This document shows positions 18,801 through 29,313 of a stretch of DNA of 64,000 bases, piece after piece (the first letter of the stretch is position 1; the number at the start of each line of letters is the position of its first letter). Source of the stretch: Halichondria panicea. Its lineage: Eukaryota > Porifera > Demospongiae > Suberitida > Halichondriidae. Made by a program: the position numbers and the translations under genes. The DNA is taken from assembly GCF_963675165.1 (NCBI RefSeq), contig NC_087378.1:2210525-2274524 (forward strand). Reading direction: 5' to 3'. The notes under the pieces are model-generated. The model searched no databases. It was given only the letters and a program-made list of their open reading frames with translations, and was not told the DNA's origin.

Positions 18801-21800
18801 CCATGTACAAGTACTTCCCATGTAGATATTATCAACTAGTGTCTAACTGTGTGCATGTAATGTCACGTGCAGAGTGTCCATAGTAGACCTGGCTGGTGCT
18901 GAGAGGTCAAGCAAAACTGGAGCCAGTGGAGCGAGGGTGAAGGAGGCGGGACAGATCAACAAGTCTCTCCTCACTCTGGGCAAGTGCATCGAAGCAATGA
19001 AGCACAATCAGCTCAAGAAGTGAGTTGGTGATACAGTCATGTATCTCTTGCTATATCTAGCTCTTGTACATTTGTACCCTAGAACTTCGTGTGTACGTAT
19101 AGTTTCAGCTCCTCCGTTTATGAACTAAGTTATTACTGCACACAGCAGTAGCCAGTTTACATGTGTACACCAATCAAGATTTTATGGGCTCCTATCTTCA
19201 TATTGAAGGCAATATTGCACAAGTTTTCAGTTATAATTATCTATAGGGGAGATGACCTGATGGTCCCATTTCGTGAGAGCAAACTGACACGACTGTTCCA
19301 GAACTACTTTGTGGGTAAGGGAGGGAAGGAAGCGAGGCAGGGCAAGGTCACCATGTTTGTCAACATCTCCAACATTGCTTCTGTATTCGATGAGACGATG
19401 CACGTGCTCAGATTCTCAGCTCTCACTAGCAAGGTGAGTCTATCCACAGCTAGTGTACATCGCCTGGTGGACTACATGTACTGTACATGTTATGGTCCTC
19501 CTGCCCCCCACACCTAGCACACTCACACGCTCGCATGTATGGTCCTCCTGCCCCCACACCTAGCACACTCACACGCTCGCGTGTATGGTCCTCCTGCCCC
19601 CACACCTAGCACACTCACACACTCGCGTGTATGGTCCTCCTGCCCCCACACCTAGCACACTCACACGCTCACATGTATGGTCCTCCTGCCCCCCACACCT
19701 AGCACACTCACACGCTCGCGTGTATGGTCCTCCTTCCCCCCACACCTAGCACACTCACACGCTCGCATGTATGTTCCTCCTGCCCCCCACACCTAGCACA
19801 CTCACACGCTCGCATGTATGGTCCTCCTGCCCCCCACACCTAGCACACTCACACGCTCGCATGTATGTTCCTCCTGCCCCCCACACCTAGCACACTCACA
19901 CACTCACATGTATGTTCCTCCTGCCCCCCACACCTAGCACACTCACACACTCACATGTATGTTCCTCCTGCCCCCCACACCTAGCACACTCACACGCTCG
20001 CATGTATGGTCCTCCTGCCCCCCACACCTAGCACACTCACACACTCACATGTATGTTCCTCCTGCCCCCCACACCTAGCACACTCACACACTCACATGTA
20101 CATGTATGTATGTATGTAACATAGGAGATAGATATATCTCAGTTGTGGTTCCATAATTATACTAACATGTATGTATGTGTAGATGTAGATTCATTCGTGC
20201 TTACTAACATTCAGATATACATGTACATGTACATAGCAAAATATTGTGCCAACAAAAGAGTTGTTGGGTGGGGCAATGAGTCAACTGATTAAGTTCTGTT
20301 AATGTATACATAATGTATGTACATGTACATGTATTGTTGTGGTGCTGCTTTTCACAACTTCATTCAATGCACAATTTATATTGTCTGTCTCCAGGTGATC
20401 CCACTGGTCAAGTCCCTCCCCGGACCCACCCCCCAAAAGAGGTCTAAGACGAGTAACCTTCCACTCCCCACACCAAGCACACTCAGAGTCACACGCTCCC
20501 GGGTCCTCCCGCCCCCTACACCTAGCACACTCACACGCCCTGCAATGCCGACGTACTCAGCAGAAGAGGACTGCTCGAGCAGCACTGACGTTGGTCCAGC
20601 ACAATGTCTAGACTGCAAGGTGACACACAGTATTTGTAGATGTGTTTGTACTGTACACCCAGGTTCTTTAAAACTCCCTACTGTATACAGCATCAATTTC
20701 TAAAAGTTTGAATTATTGGTTGCCACTATAATAGTTAACTTGCGGTCCATTTACAGAACATGCACATAATTATACTGTACATGTACATAATAATATCTTT
20801 CTCTGTTTCACAATATAGGTATCGGAACACTATTAATAATGACTTTTTATACGACTGCTTCCCCCCCCCCCCCCCCCCCCCATACACACACTGACAGTCA
20901 TTGAAAGAGATGGTGGGCTCCCTGCGCAGTGAGCTGAGAGAGCAGGAGTACAAGCTACGACAAGAGGTGTGCAAAGAGTTCAATGAGCAGCTAATAGAGA
21001 TCGAAGACAACCACAGGTACAGTACTAGTGTGCAATTTAACACAAGTAAGATCGGTGTCTGCTCACTCTCTCAGCAAGTAGTTAGGAAAACAATACTATA
21101 CATGTACACGTGAGGTGTGATACATGTATATTGTACAGCTACATGTAACTCCTCCCCTCCCCTACAGTCGTGAGCTGGAGACGCAGGCCGAGGAGATTGA
21201 GGAGGCGTACGAGAAGAGGATGCACAACCTCCAAAAGTCCATGAAGAAGCAGTTTTCGAGAAAGAGGAGAAGAAGAGATGATGATGGTGTGTGTGGTTGT
21301 GAAATCTTAGACTACAGTTAATAGCTAGACGGTTTCTCCGCCTTGGTACGTGTACATGTACATTATAACATGTACATGTAGCTCTATGGTTAGCAGGAGT
21401 ACAAACAGAGGATATTTATTGTACTGTACACACTGTGTATACATGTGACTTGCACTCGATCGTCATCTCTTTCTCTTCAGATGAGGAAGGCAATGGTGAG
21501 CAAAGACTGAGAGAGATGGTCGAGCGACTGGAGGAGAGGAACAGAGAATTGGAAGAAGAACTGGAGCTGGAGAGAGATAGAGGTGGAGCATTCACACGTA
21601 CTGTAGTAGCACCCCTGATCTCAGTATTGCACTATTAAAGACGCTGGTTTTTACACACGTACAGTACATGTACTCTGTAATGGCAACTGTATGCGTACAT
21701 GTGTATAAAATTAATTAGTTATATTATTGTAACACTATGTTTTTCTTACCACATTACAGTACATGTGCAAACATTGTATTGAAAAAAAACTCTGTAATGG

Positions 21801-24800
21801 CAATGCCAATTATGCTTTTAAACTTCTCGTAAAACAATTCCACCTCTGTAACATGCAGCTGCTGCTGAGGTGCGTGACACTGTAGAGAGTCACGAGACAA
21901 GGGTGGTGACCCTGAACAGGCAGCTGGCAGACAAATGTGTTGAGGCTCTAGAGAGAAGCAAGGAGATGGCTGGGCTCAAGGAGCAGCTGTCTTCCCTCCA
22001 AGGAGAGCTGGGCCAACTGAGGGGCCAGGAGGGACAGCTTGCAGACAAATGTGCTGAGGCTCTAGAGAGAAGCAAGGAGATAGCTGGGCTCAAGGAGCAG
22101 CTGTCTTCCCTCCAAGGAGAGCTGGGCCAACTGAGGGGCCAGGAGGGACAGCTGGTGCCTCAACTGGAGGCTCTCAAAGACAAGGTGTGTTGTGAACAAA
22201 ACTATAACTGGCGCATGCATTTTGTCACATGCAAGACAAGACTGTCCTACATGTACTGTAACAATAGCTGACAAGTCACCTTAAGTATTGCTACGTACGT
22301 ACGTACCTGTGCAGGTTTAGTTATAGTATATAACTATAAAAATTACGTTGTCGTCCATTGCCCTCCACACAGCTATCTTCTGCTGAGACGTCAGCCGAGT
22401 ACGCTCTGGCCGAGGTGGAGATACTCACGTCTCGTATCAGTGAGCTCACCAGCGAGAACGAAAGAATGGAGGAAATGGAGAAACAGCTGAAGGAAGCAAT
22501 AACATCAACAGGTACACTTTAGCTAGTGCTGTTGTGGGAGGTACGGTACATGTACAAAAGGTAGAACTGTACTTTTATGTATACTGTACATGTACATGTA
22601 GATAAGCCCAAGGGCGAGCTGCCTGTATATTCATTGCAGCAAGGATTGGCATGCTACATGTACATGTACATGTATAATTGTCTGTTTTAATTATGCCACG
22701 ACAACCCTATATCTGCTCATCATCTGTATGACTTTTGTACTGTAATTGTTTCCTTGTCTGTACAGCTCCTACAAATGACAACGACAGTGAGAGAGTGGCT
22801 TCTCTGGAGTCTCAACTAGCAGAGCTGAACAGTCAGTTGACCACCACCCAGGCTGAGCTCTCAGCCATAGCCAGCAGACACGAGGAGGAGACAAAATCAT
22901 GGGAGACTCAGGCTGCAGAATATAGTAGGGAGAAAGAGGCGTGGATGCTCGATAGAGCTGCTCTAACTCGAGCCCAAGCTGAGAAGGTGGAGGTCGAGCT
23001 ATTGAGGGGAGCTTACGATGAGGATAAGGCCAGTTTAGCTGGGGAACTCGAATCGCTCAGGAATGCTCACACTAGCGAGCAAGCGTCTTGGGGGGAGAAG
23101 ATGGAATCAGTCGCTGAAACACACCTAAATGAGAAAGCCACTCTTCAGGCTGAATTGAGCCGCCTTGGCCAAGAGAAGAACCTCCTTGTTTCTGAGTTAG
23201 ACGACTTCAAGAAGTCTAATTCGAGTAAGATGGATGAACTACGAGGTGTGCTGAGCGGCGAGGTGGTCTCACTCAAGAAGGAGCATCTCAAGGAGAAGGC
23301 TGCCTGGGAGAACCAGGTGGAGGCTCTAAAGAACGAAATGAACTCTGTCTCCGCTAAGGTTGCTGTCAAAAATGAGAAGATCTATAAAGTGGAGTCACAG
23401 AAGGAAAGCCTGTAAGCCATAATGTAAACATGTACATGTACACATGTAGCACAATTGTATTGCCTGGTTGTAGAGAAATGGATCTTAAAGATTTGAAGGA
23501 AATGCTGCAAGGCAAAGAAGCCATGATTTCCGAGCTCACAAATCAGACAGGTACAGTACATGTGTGTACTCATCATCCTAATGCTAACAGTTGTATTGTA
23601 GCGTAATATACACATACATGTAGATATACATACATGTACGTAGTACATTGTACACACAAGCAGAGACCTGCACACGCTACTATACTGTATACATACATTT
23701 TGTCAGGATTTTGTATATACATGTAACCTTATGTTATCTACGTAATCTACTATTTACTAGTAAACTGTGATGCTTTATGTGTTACCTGCCATGTGAACCT
23801 GCATGTACCCTCCACCCCATACACACAGACTCTCTGAGCTCAAGTATCAAGAGGACATTAAAGGATTACGAGATCACCCTCAAGAATCAGACGGCTCACA
23901 TAGAGGAACTTAAGAGAGAAAACGAAGTGGCCGTGTCTCAGAGTGAGGAGCTGGCTCAGCAATGTGCTGATCTTGAGCTGAGGATGAGCCGGGCGTGTGC
24001 TGCCAAGGAGGCTCTGTCTAATCGTGTGGAGGAGCTCACCAACTCTCTGGACGGTACTTACAGTACATGTACATGTATGCATACAGGTGTAAATTATCAT
24101 GGGTTCCATGGCGGGGGAGTCCTCCTTGTGACTGGCTTGTTCTGACCGATGAGCTCAGTGACCTCTGACCCTCAATCCATAATGCTTCACTCTATACCCA
24201 TTACAAGCCATTTTAGTTTCTTTCCTTACAGATACTGTACATGTATAATTATTTGTAAGTACATACCGTGTAGTGTAGTGTAGTGCGTGCAAGGTTTATT
24301 GGATGTACGGCATCATTTACATGTACTTAGAGAACTGTTGATACATGTACATCTGTAGATGCTGTTTACTTACAGCTTCTAAGCAGATCTCTTCGTTATG
24401 TTATCTACAGACTCACGGAAGGCCCTCTCCCAAAGAGAGTCAGAGTTGCTGGACTCCTCTGACCAGTGTCGGGCCGTGCTGGAGGAGACAATTAGTGATC
24501 TAAAGAAGAGCAATGCCACACTAGAGCACCAGCTGACCGTAGCCAGGGAGGATACCAAGGCTCTGCAAGCTACATTCACTGAGAAGGTTAGTTCCTGAAA
24601 GTTCTGTATTAGAGTCATGTAGTACATGTATGTGTAGTTTGTACTAGGGGGCACATGTATGCAAATGTTTGATGCTGGCAAAGTATGTACATGTAGTACG
24701 TAAGGCTCAGTAAGAGTGTACATGTACTGGTGTCAGCATCAGATTTTGTATGTACGGAGATGAGATCTTTATCTCAGTAGATTTTGTATGTACGGAGATG

Positions 24801-25189
24801 AGACTGTATGTGCATAGTTTCGAAGTTATAAGCTCTACTGTACAAACGTGTGTATTTATAAACCTGTACTTTCTTCTTGACACTTTGTTACATATTGATC
24901 CCACCCACCCACCCCAGGAGAGTGAGCTGTTGAGTTTGGCCAAGTCAGTGGGCGGTGAGAGGGCCGAAGTGGAGTCGCTCAATAGCCAGATGCTGGAGCT
25001 CACCCAGAGACACCAGACACAGGAACAGGAGCGTCATACACTCGTTAGTGAGATCAAAGGTGGGTGGGGTGCATGCTCAGAATAGTACATGTACATTGTG
25101 TAAATGCGGAAGTAATTGTGAACGTACATGTATTTGTAGTTGTGTTATACACTACATGTACACATGCATCTTTCACTGCTGTGTGAATG

Positions 25190-25247
<58 letters not shown>

Positions 25248-28200
25248 ACCCACCAGCTTGAGGTGGCCCAATACTCAATTCGTGTGCGAGAGTTGAGTGA
25301 TGAGTTAGAGTCAACAAGGGCAGAGCTTGATGCCAAGAGGGCGGAGCTTGACAATGTGGGGTCATCATACGAGAGTGAGGTGGAGAGTGTGCGGGCAGGG
25401 TGGAACGATGAGGTGCAGGGACTCAACAAGAAGCTGCAGCAAGCAGAGAAATCGTGAGACACACTTACATGTACAGGGAGACACAGCTTGTAGCTAGTGG
25501 TACACTGTGCTTTAGTGCTGTACACACATTTATATTTCTATACTGACATGACATGTACAGTAGCTGCCAATATAAAGTACTCATTCCGTTTACGTAGTAC
25601 GCTGGTACGTTGCAAAATAAACGTTAAAAGTACGGTTAAGATACGCTACGTACCGTTGCGTTTTTTTTCTAATCAATCGTTGTTAAATTTTTCCTTCGGC
25701 CACACTCATGCAGCTCTGCACGCAGCTAGCTAGCTAGAACTTTTGCAGCAGTTAGCTGTTAGATAATTATTATAGCTAGCTAGCTAGCGTTTTCTAACCT
25801 TGTAGAACAGAGATAGAACTCCTATAGAGACTGCAGACATCCTTTTTGATTAAGAACCTGTGAATGGTGCGTTTTATGTCTTTGTTGTAGATCTAGAGCT
25901 AGACTTACAGCTAGACATAGCCATAGCATAGCTAAGTAACTAGTTTAGCTACGATATTCAAGATGACTAGGATTGTCTCTTTGTTCGTTTAGAACTAAAA
26001 CTTTTCTGCAAAACGTACTTGCAACATACAACGGTACGGTAAATTCAACGCTTTTAATACGGTGTTAAAACGGAAAGTTACGGACGTACTACGTAAACGG
26101 ACCGGGTACTTTATATTGACCACTACTGTATGGCTCTATCGCTATAATATTATAGTAACTAATTATACAGTCTATAATACTGTGTCCTGTGCACACTGTA
26201 CATGTACATTGTACATTACAGGTTGAACAGGCTGGCTGTTATGGAAGCTGAGTTAAAAGCTTTCAAGAAATCTTCCCAGCAGCTGAAGAAGGTAGTGGAC
26301 AAAGATAGAAAAGAGATTACCTCTTTGAAAGCCACCGTGAGTCTATTAGACATGATGCCATTCTGTTTTATTTTACGCACACATGCACGCACACCAGGTG
26401 AACAGTCTGGAGAACACTGCATGTGCCAGGGACCAGGAGCTGCTCAAGTTGAAAATCAACCATGAGACGGCCATGCAGGCAGTAAAGGACGAGTGGAGGA
26501 CGGAGGTAGGAGAGGTCAGAGCAGCTGCCCAACTGGAGCACAAGGACAAGGACCCTATTTATGAAGAGCTGCCAGAAGTGAGTGTATAATGCACATGTGC
26601 TGTAGGACAGTAGCATCCCTTAAAATAATCTGCTTTAGACATTGTCTTGTGAAATAATTATATCTTCACAATTGCGGCTTGTGTGCAGCACAACTTGTTT
26701 TTACATCGCATTCAACATACACTGTAGTGTACATTGTGTACATACACGTGCACATGTCCAGCTAATTCTGTCATATACAGTTTAATTGAAATTCTCGTCA
26801 TTGACAGGCCCCGTCAGAACAGCCTACAATCTATGACTCGGTGTGTGATGGGAGTTATGTCAATAGCGAGGCTCCTCCATCTAGCAACCAGACTTCTGTT
26901 GCTAACGTGCCCAAGCCAGTAGAGAGCACCGTTAACAGTAGAAGGTACACTGTACATGTACATGTGGTATAACGTATGAATTCATGTACCGTATACATGT
27001 AGCGGGTTATTTTCGTTGGAAATGTTCGTATTGTATATTGTAGAGCATCGTACGAAAATTAAAACTACAAAATTATTCTACCCGCAATAGGTTCAACGTC
27101 ACTAACCTGAGCTGTACAAATATTTAAAATAATTTATTTTATTTTATTTAAATATTTAAAATAATTCAATTGGACAGTTCATACGAACTAACGAAAATTA
27201 CCCACTACATGTATATGCACGGTATCTATTATTGTGTTGAATGTAGGCTGTACTAGGCTGCACTGAACTTTGTAGCTTGGTGAACTCTGTTATAGGCACA
27301 ACAATGTATCAAAGACTGGTGTGTCCCTCACAGGTCTTACCTAGTAGCTGTGACCACCTCCATTACCCCTGATCATGAGAGTGAGCGCAGTATGTTGGAT
27401 ACCTCCAAACCCATGGTCCCCATCCTGGAGTCCAGCTCTCAGCTCATGGACGATACTTGTCTCTCTGAGCCTCAGCGGGTGGAGATCGATGCCACTCCAC
27501 TCCCACTCAGGAAGAAGAGGAGGAGGTTTGCCTCAAAAAAAGCCTTAGACAAGGAGAATGCTGTCCTGGTAAATACATGTAGATGTGTAACGCAGTTGTG
27601 TAAAACTATTTTTTAAGCTGTAAATTACATGAATACATCTTGAAGTTAGCTAACTGGTAGAACAATCATAATTATGTAGCAATTTCATGTAGGGCAATGT
27701 ACAGTAGATCTACAATACTTATGTGGGTTAGTTCAATGTTTAATATTCCAGATCAGTGGCCTGTTATCAGCGACTTACTGATCACTAAGTCGATTGGGAG
27801 GGAATATATTGCTGGTAGAACAATACAATCACATTATGCTAACTATTATACACAATTGTACAAGTTCACTGTGTATACATGATCATAGTTGACCAATGTA
27901 TTGACATCCGTAGAGTCCACCTCCTGAGAAGAAATCTAAGTACCCTCTGAGGTCCAGGGTCAAGAAAGTCAAAGAACAGGTGTGTGTGTGTGTGTCTTTC
28001 TTCACTGTTCTTGTTTAAATGCTTGTCTACACTTCTACATAGGATAATGCCTCACTCGATAGCTTTACGCCCACCTCTCAGAAAAGCTTCATAAAGAAAC
28101 TCAGTAAGTTCTCATAATTCAAAATGTAGTTTTTCAACTCTTACATACGTAGCCTCGTACATGTACATGCATGTTCCCAAATTACATGTACATGTATGTG

Positions 28201-28437
28201 CACCCTGTATTTTAAATCAGCAAACAATATTTGCGAGATTGAGTACATGTACATTGTATTTGTTCCCCTTCAGCTACCAAGAAGAAGAAGGTAACTCTGC
28301 CTGTGACCCCTAAGAAGGAGCAAGCGTCTCTGAACACCTCAACGGTTTCTACTCGAACCAGAACCAGGAAAAGGGGGCTCCACAAGTCACAGATATCTGG
28401 ACCTATTGAGTACTTTGACTCCCCCATGAATGTATGA
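12824..28437 (+). CDS. KIF20B: Kinesin-6 family motor, KIF20B-like
   Basis: 26 exons: 12824-13262, 13505-13704, 15534-15672, 15847-16050, 16315-16498, 18873-19019, 19247-19433, 20395-20619, 20898-21016, 21168-21286, 21481-21582, 21859-22184, 22373-22511, 22766-23411, 23474-23550, 23829-24053, 24411-24586, 24918-25059, 25246-25453, 26222-26336, 26398-26577, 26808-26944, 27334-27568, 27914-27979, 28043-28103, 28274-28437. They total 4962 bases (1653 residues). Motor: P-loop GVTNSGKTHT (a kinesin-6 variant), an insert rich in Ser, switch I NYSSSRSH, switch [11 protein letters not shown] proline/threonine-rich linker follows, then some 900 residues of coiled coil, a basic KKRRRRF segment and a basic tail. 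The length and long coiled coil fit KIF20B/MPHOSPH1 better than KIF20A (about 890 residues). The likely role is in the central spindle and cytokinesis. AATAAA is at 28569. Confidence 0.9.
13754..13951. mobile_element. MITE, TACCGTA family, in kinesin intron 2
   Basis: The termini TACCGTAAACGTTGAAATTT and AAATTTCAACGTTTACGGTA are perfect inverted repeats of about 20 bases. Internal CGAAATTT words repeat. It is 198 bases long and non-autonomous. Confidence 0.9.
13973..14073. repeat. Direct repeat next to the MITE
   Basis: AGCTAGTTTGAGCTGGAAGT occurs twice about 55 bases apart, each followed by CA.GTGGCTC. This is a local tandem duplication. Confidence 0.8.
14330..14800. mobile_element. Interspersed repeat copy related to 63500-63960
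   Basis: Shared order of words in both copies: CCTCG start, GTGT microsatellite, AGCTG..CTGCTCAA, TTCTATAGGCTTCTAG, TTCTTGGATTT, ATTCGTGGATT, TTCTCGAGTTAT, then GCACTA.A.CGCTAGCT and GTAGCTACAAGA. No open frame is seen. It is an unclassified dispersed element in kinesin intron 2. Confidence 0.6.
14810..15175. repeat. Three imperfect tandem repeats in kinesin intron 2
   Basis: CTTGAGG.CCTGGTA followed by a GCCACA.AA.AC word occurs at about 14826, 14946 and 15111, with TCTTTTCTTCT spacers. The period is 120-165 bases. No function is apparent. Confidence 0.7.
16626..17200. mobile_element. 575-base inverted-repeat element with ACCAAGGGCGTAT ends
   Basis: The left end ACCAAGGGCGTATGAAGAGA continues with AGAGGGCATGCAAC, and the right end is its inverse (GTTGCATGCCCTCT... 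TACGCCCTTGGGT), about 34 bases per arm. No transposase frame is visible. It lies in the large kinesin intron 16499-18872. Confidence 0.88.
17201..18460. mobile_element. Foldback element, about 1.26 kb with roughly 200-base inverted arms
   Basis: The left arm (about 17201-17396) and right arm (about 18237-18460) are imperfect reverse complements over their whole length. Paired words include AAAATCGGATGACCCCCTCA, ACATTTTT/AAAAATGT, GACCTACATTGCATC and TTGCTTTTAT. The 840-base centre shows no long frame. It directly follows the 16626-17200 element in the same intron. Confidence 0.85.
18533..18666. mobile_element. 134-base palindromic element
   Basis: TTAGACACTGTTTTG..GTGTC and GGATTTAGAAGCCC at the left pair with GGGCTTCTAAATC and GACACTGACAAAACAGTGTC at the right. 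The centre carries CCCGAGCGTAGCGAGGG. It would form a near-complete hairpin. Confidence 0.85.
19489..20099. repeat. Minisatellite, 13 units of 46-47 bases, in kinesin intron 7
   Basis: Thirteen near-identical units contain GGTCCTCCTGCCCCCCACAC, then CTAGCACACTCACACGCTCG and CATGTAT. Units differ mainly at GCTCGCAT/ACTCACAT and G/T positions. The unit matches coding sequence of the next exon (20440-20545), so the array appears exon-derived. Confidence 0.95.
20861..20881. repeat. Poly-C run used as polypyrimidine tract
   Basis: About 21 consecutive C residues lie 17 bases before the acceptor of the kinesin exon starting at 20898. Confidence 0.8.
21921..22148 (+). repeat. 114-base coding tandem duplication in the kinesin coiled coil
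   Basis: Unit 1 (21921-22034) and unit 2 (22035-22148) differ at only about three bases. Each encodes 38 residues beginning QLADKC and ending RGQEG. The duplication is recent and in frame. Confidence 0.95.
25191..25245. repeat. (CA)n microsatellite forming a splice acceptor
   Basis: A pure CA run ends in CACAG, the acceptor of the kinesin exon starting at 25246. Confidence 0.9.
25568..26118. mobile_element. 551-base inverted-repeat element in kinesin intron 19
   Basis: The left end CAATATAAAGTAC..CCGTTTACGTAGTACG is inverted at the right end CGTACTACGTAAACGG...GTACTTTATATTG. Sub-terminal words (AACGTT, TACGGTAA, TACGTACCGT) also pair. No transposase is visible. Confidence 0.85.
26987..27224. 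mobile_element. MITE, TACCGTA family, in kinesin intron 22
   Basis: It begins TACCGTATACATGTAGCGGG and ends CCCACTACATGTATATGCACGGTA, with ACGAAAATTA at both sub-ends. The AT-rich centre has AAATATTTAAAATAAT twice. Confidence 0.75.
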
Positions 28438-29313
28438 CTCAGCTGACTGTGTTTGTTTCTGCATACAATTTTGTATTTGTCTAACTGTATCTTGAACACT
28501 CCGTTATATGCATGTAAACATGTTGCTAAAATTTATTCTGTCATAAGACAATGTGCACTGACAAATTAAATAAAAACACTTGCAACCCTTTTCACATCAC
28601 TTGAAATGTACCCAAGCTTGCTCAGTGTGACCACTAATTTCATTGAATACGTAGCTGCAGTAAGACACAGTCACTATTCAACTGTTAGGGTCAATAATTA
28701 TTATTTCTGAAAATATTATTGCACTTAGGCTTGTATGTAATACGTACCGTACATATAATAATTATATATAGCGGGATTTTCGTATAACAACATGATGTAC
28801 CCATTTCTTTCGTATTCAATATTCGTACAGCTCAGGATAGTGACATTGAACCTTTTGTGCCAGAAAAAGTTCCCAGTTTTAATTTTCATATGATGCTCTA
28901 CAGTATGAGTACTAAAAATTCCACCATATCCACCATACAACTGCTATACAGTTACCATAAAATGGCTATAATATCACGGGCGGCGGTCGATACGCCCTTG
29001 ACTTGATATTGTGTTAATTGTTCGCACATGCACATGCACACTCATGCAGATGATCAAGCAGCAGGTCTTCGTGACAAAAGGGATAAACCTTGGGAAAAAG
29101 TTAAGGCCACCAGCTAAACTGATCGTACATGACTGCTAAAATAGACTCTGTGTTGTGTTAGTATATAATTCAGTACACTGTACATGTTAGAAAGTCTTTT
29201 CCCCCATCGGTATAAATTATATCCCCACTGCAGCTTATATAATTATAGTGAACTTTGTTTGTCAATTTTAATATGTAACTGTCATGATAAACTCAGAATG
29301 ACAAAATTGAGAA
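28438..29313. other. Convergent 3' region between kinesin and the 29314-32381 gene
   Basis: It holds the kinesin 3' UTR (AATAAA at 28569) and, from about 28743, a one-ended TACCGTA-type element (TACCGTACATATAAT, GCGGGATTTTCGTAT). The TACGCCCTTG word at 28991 resembles the end of the 16626-17200 element. No gene is seen. Confidence 0.5.
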
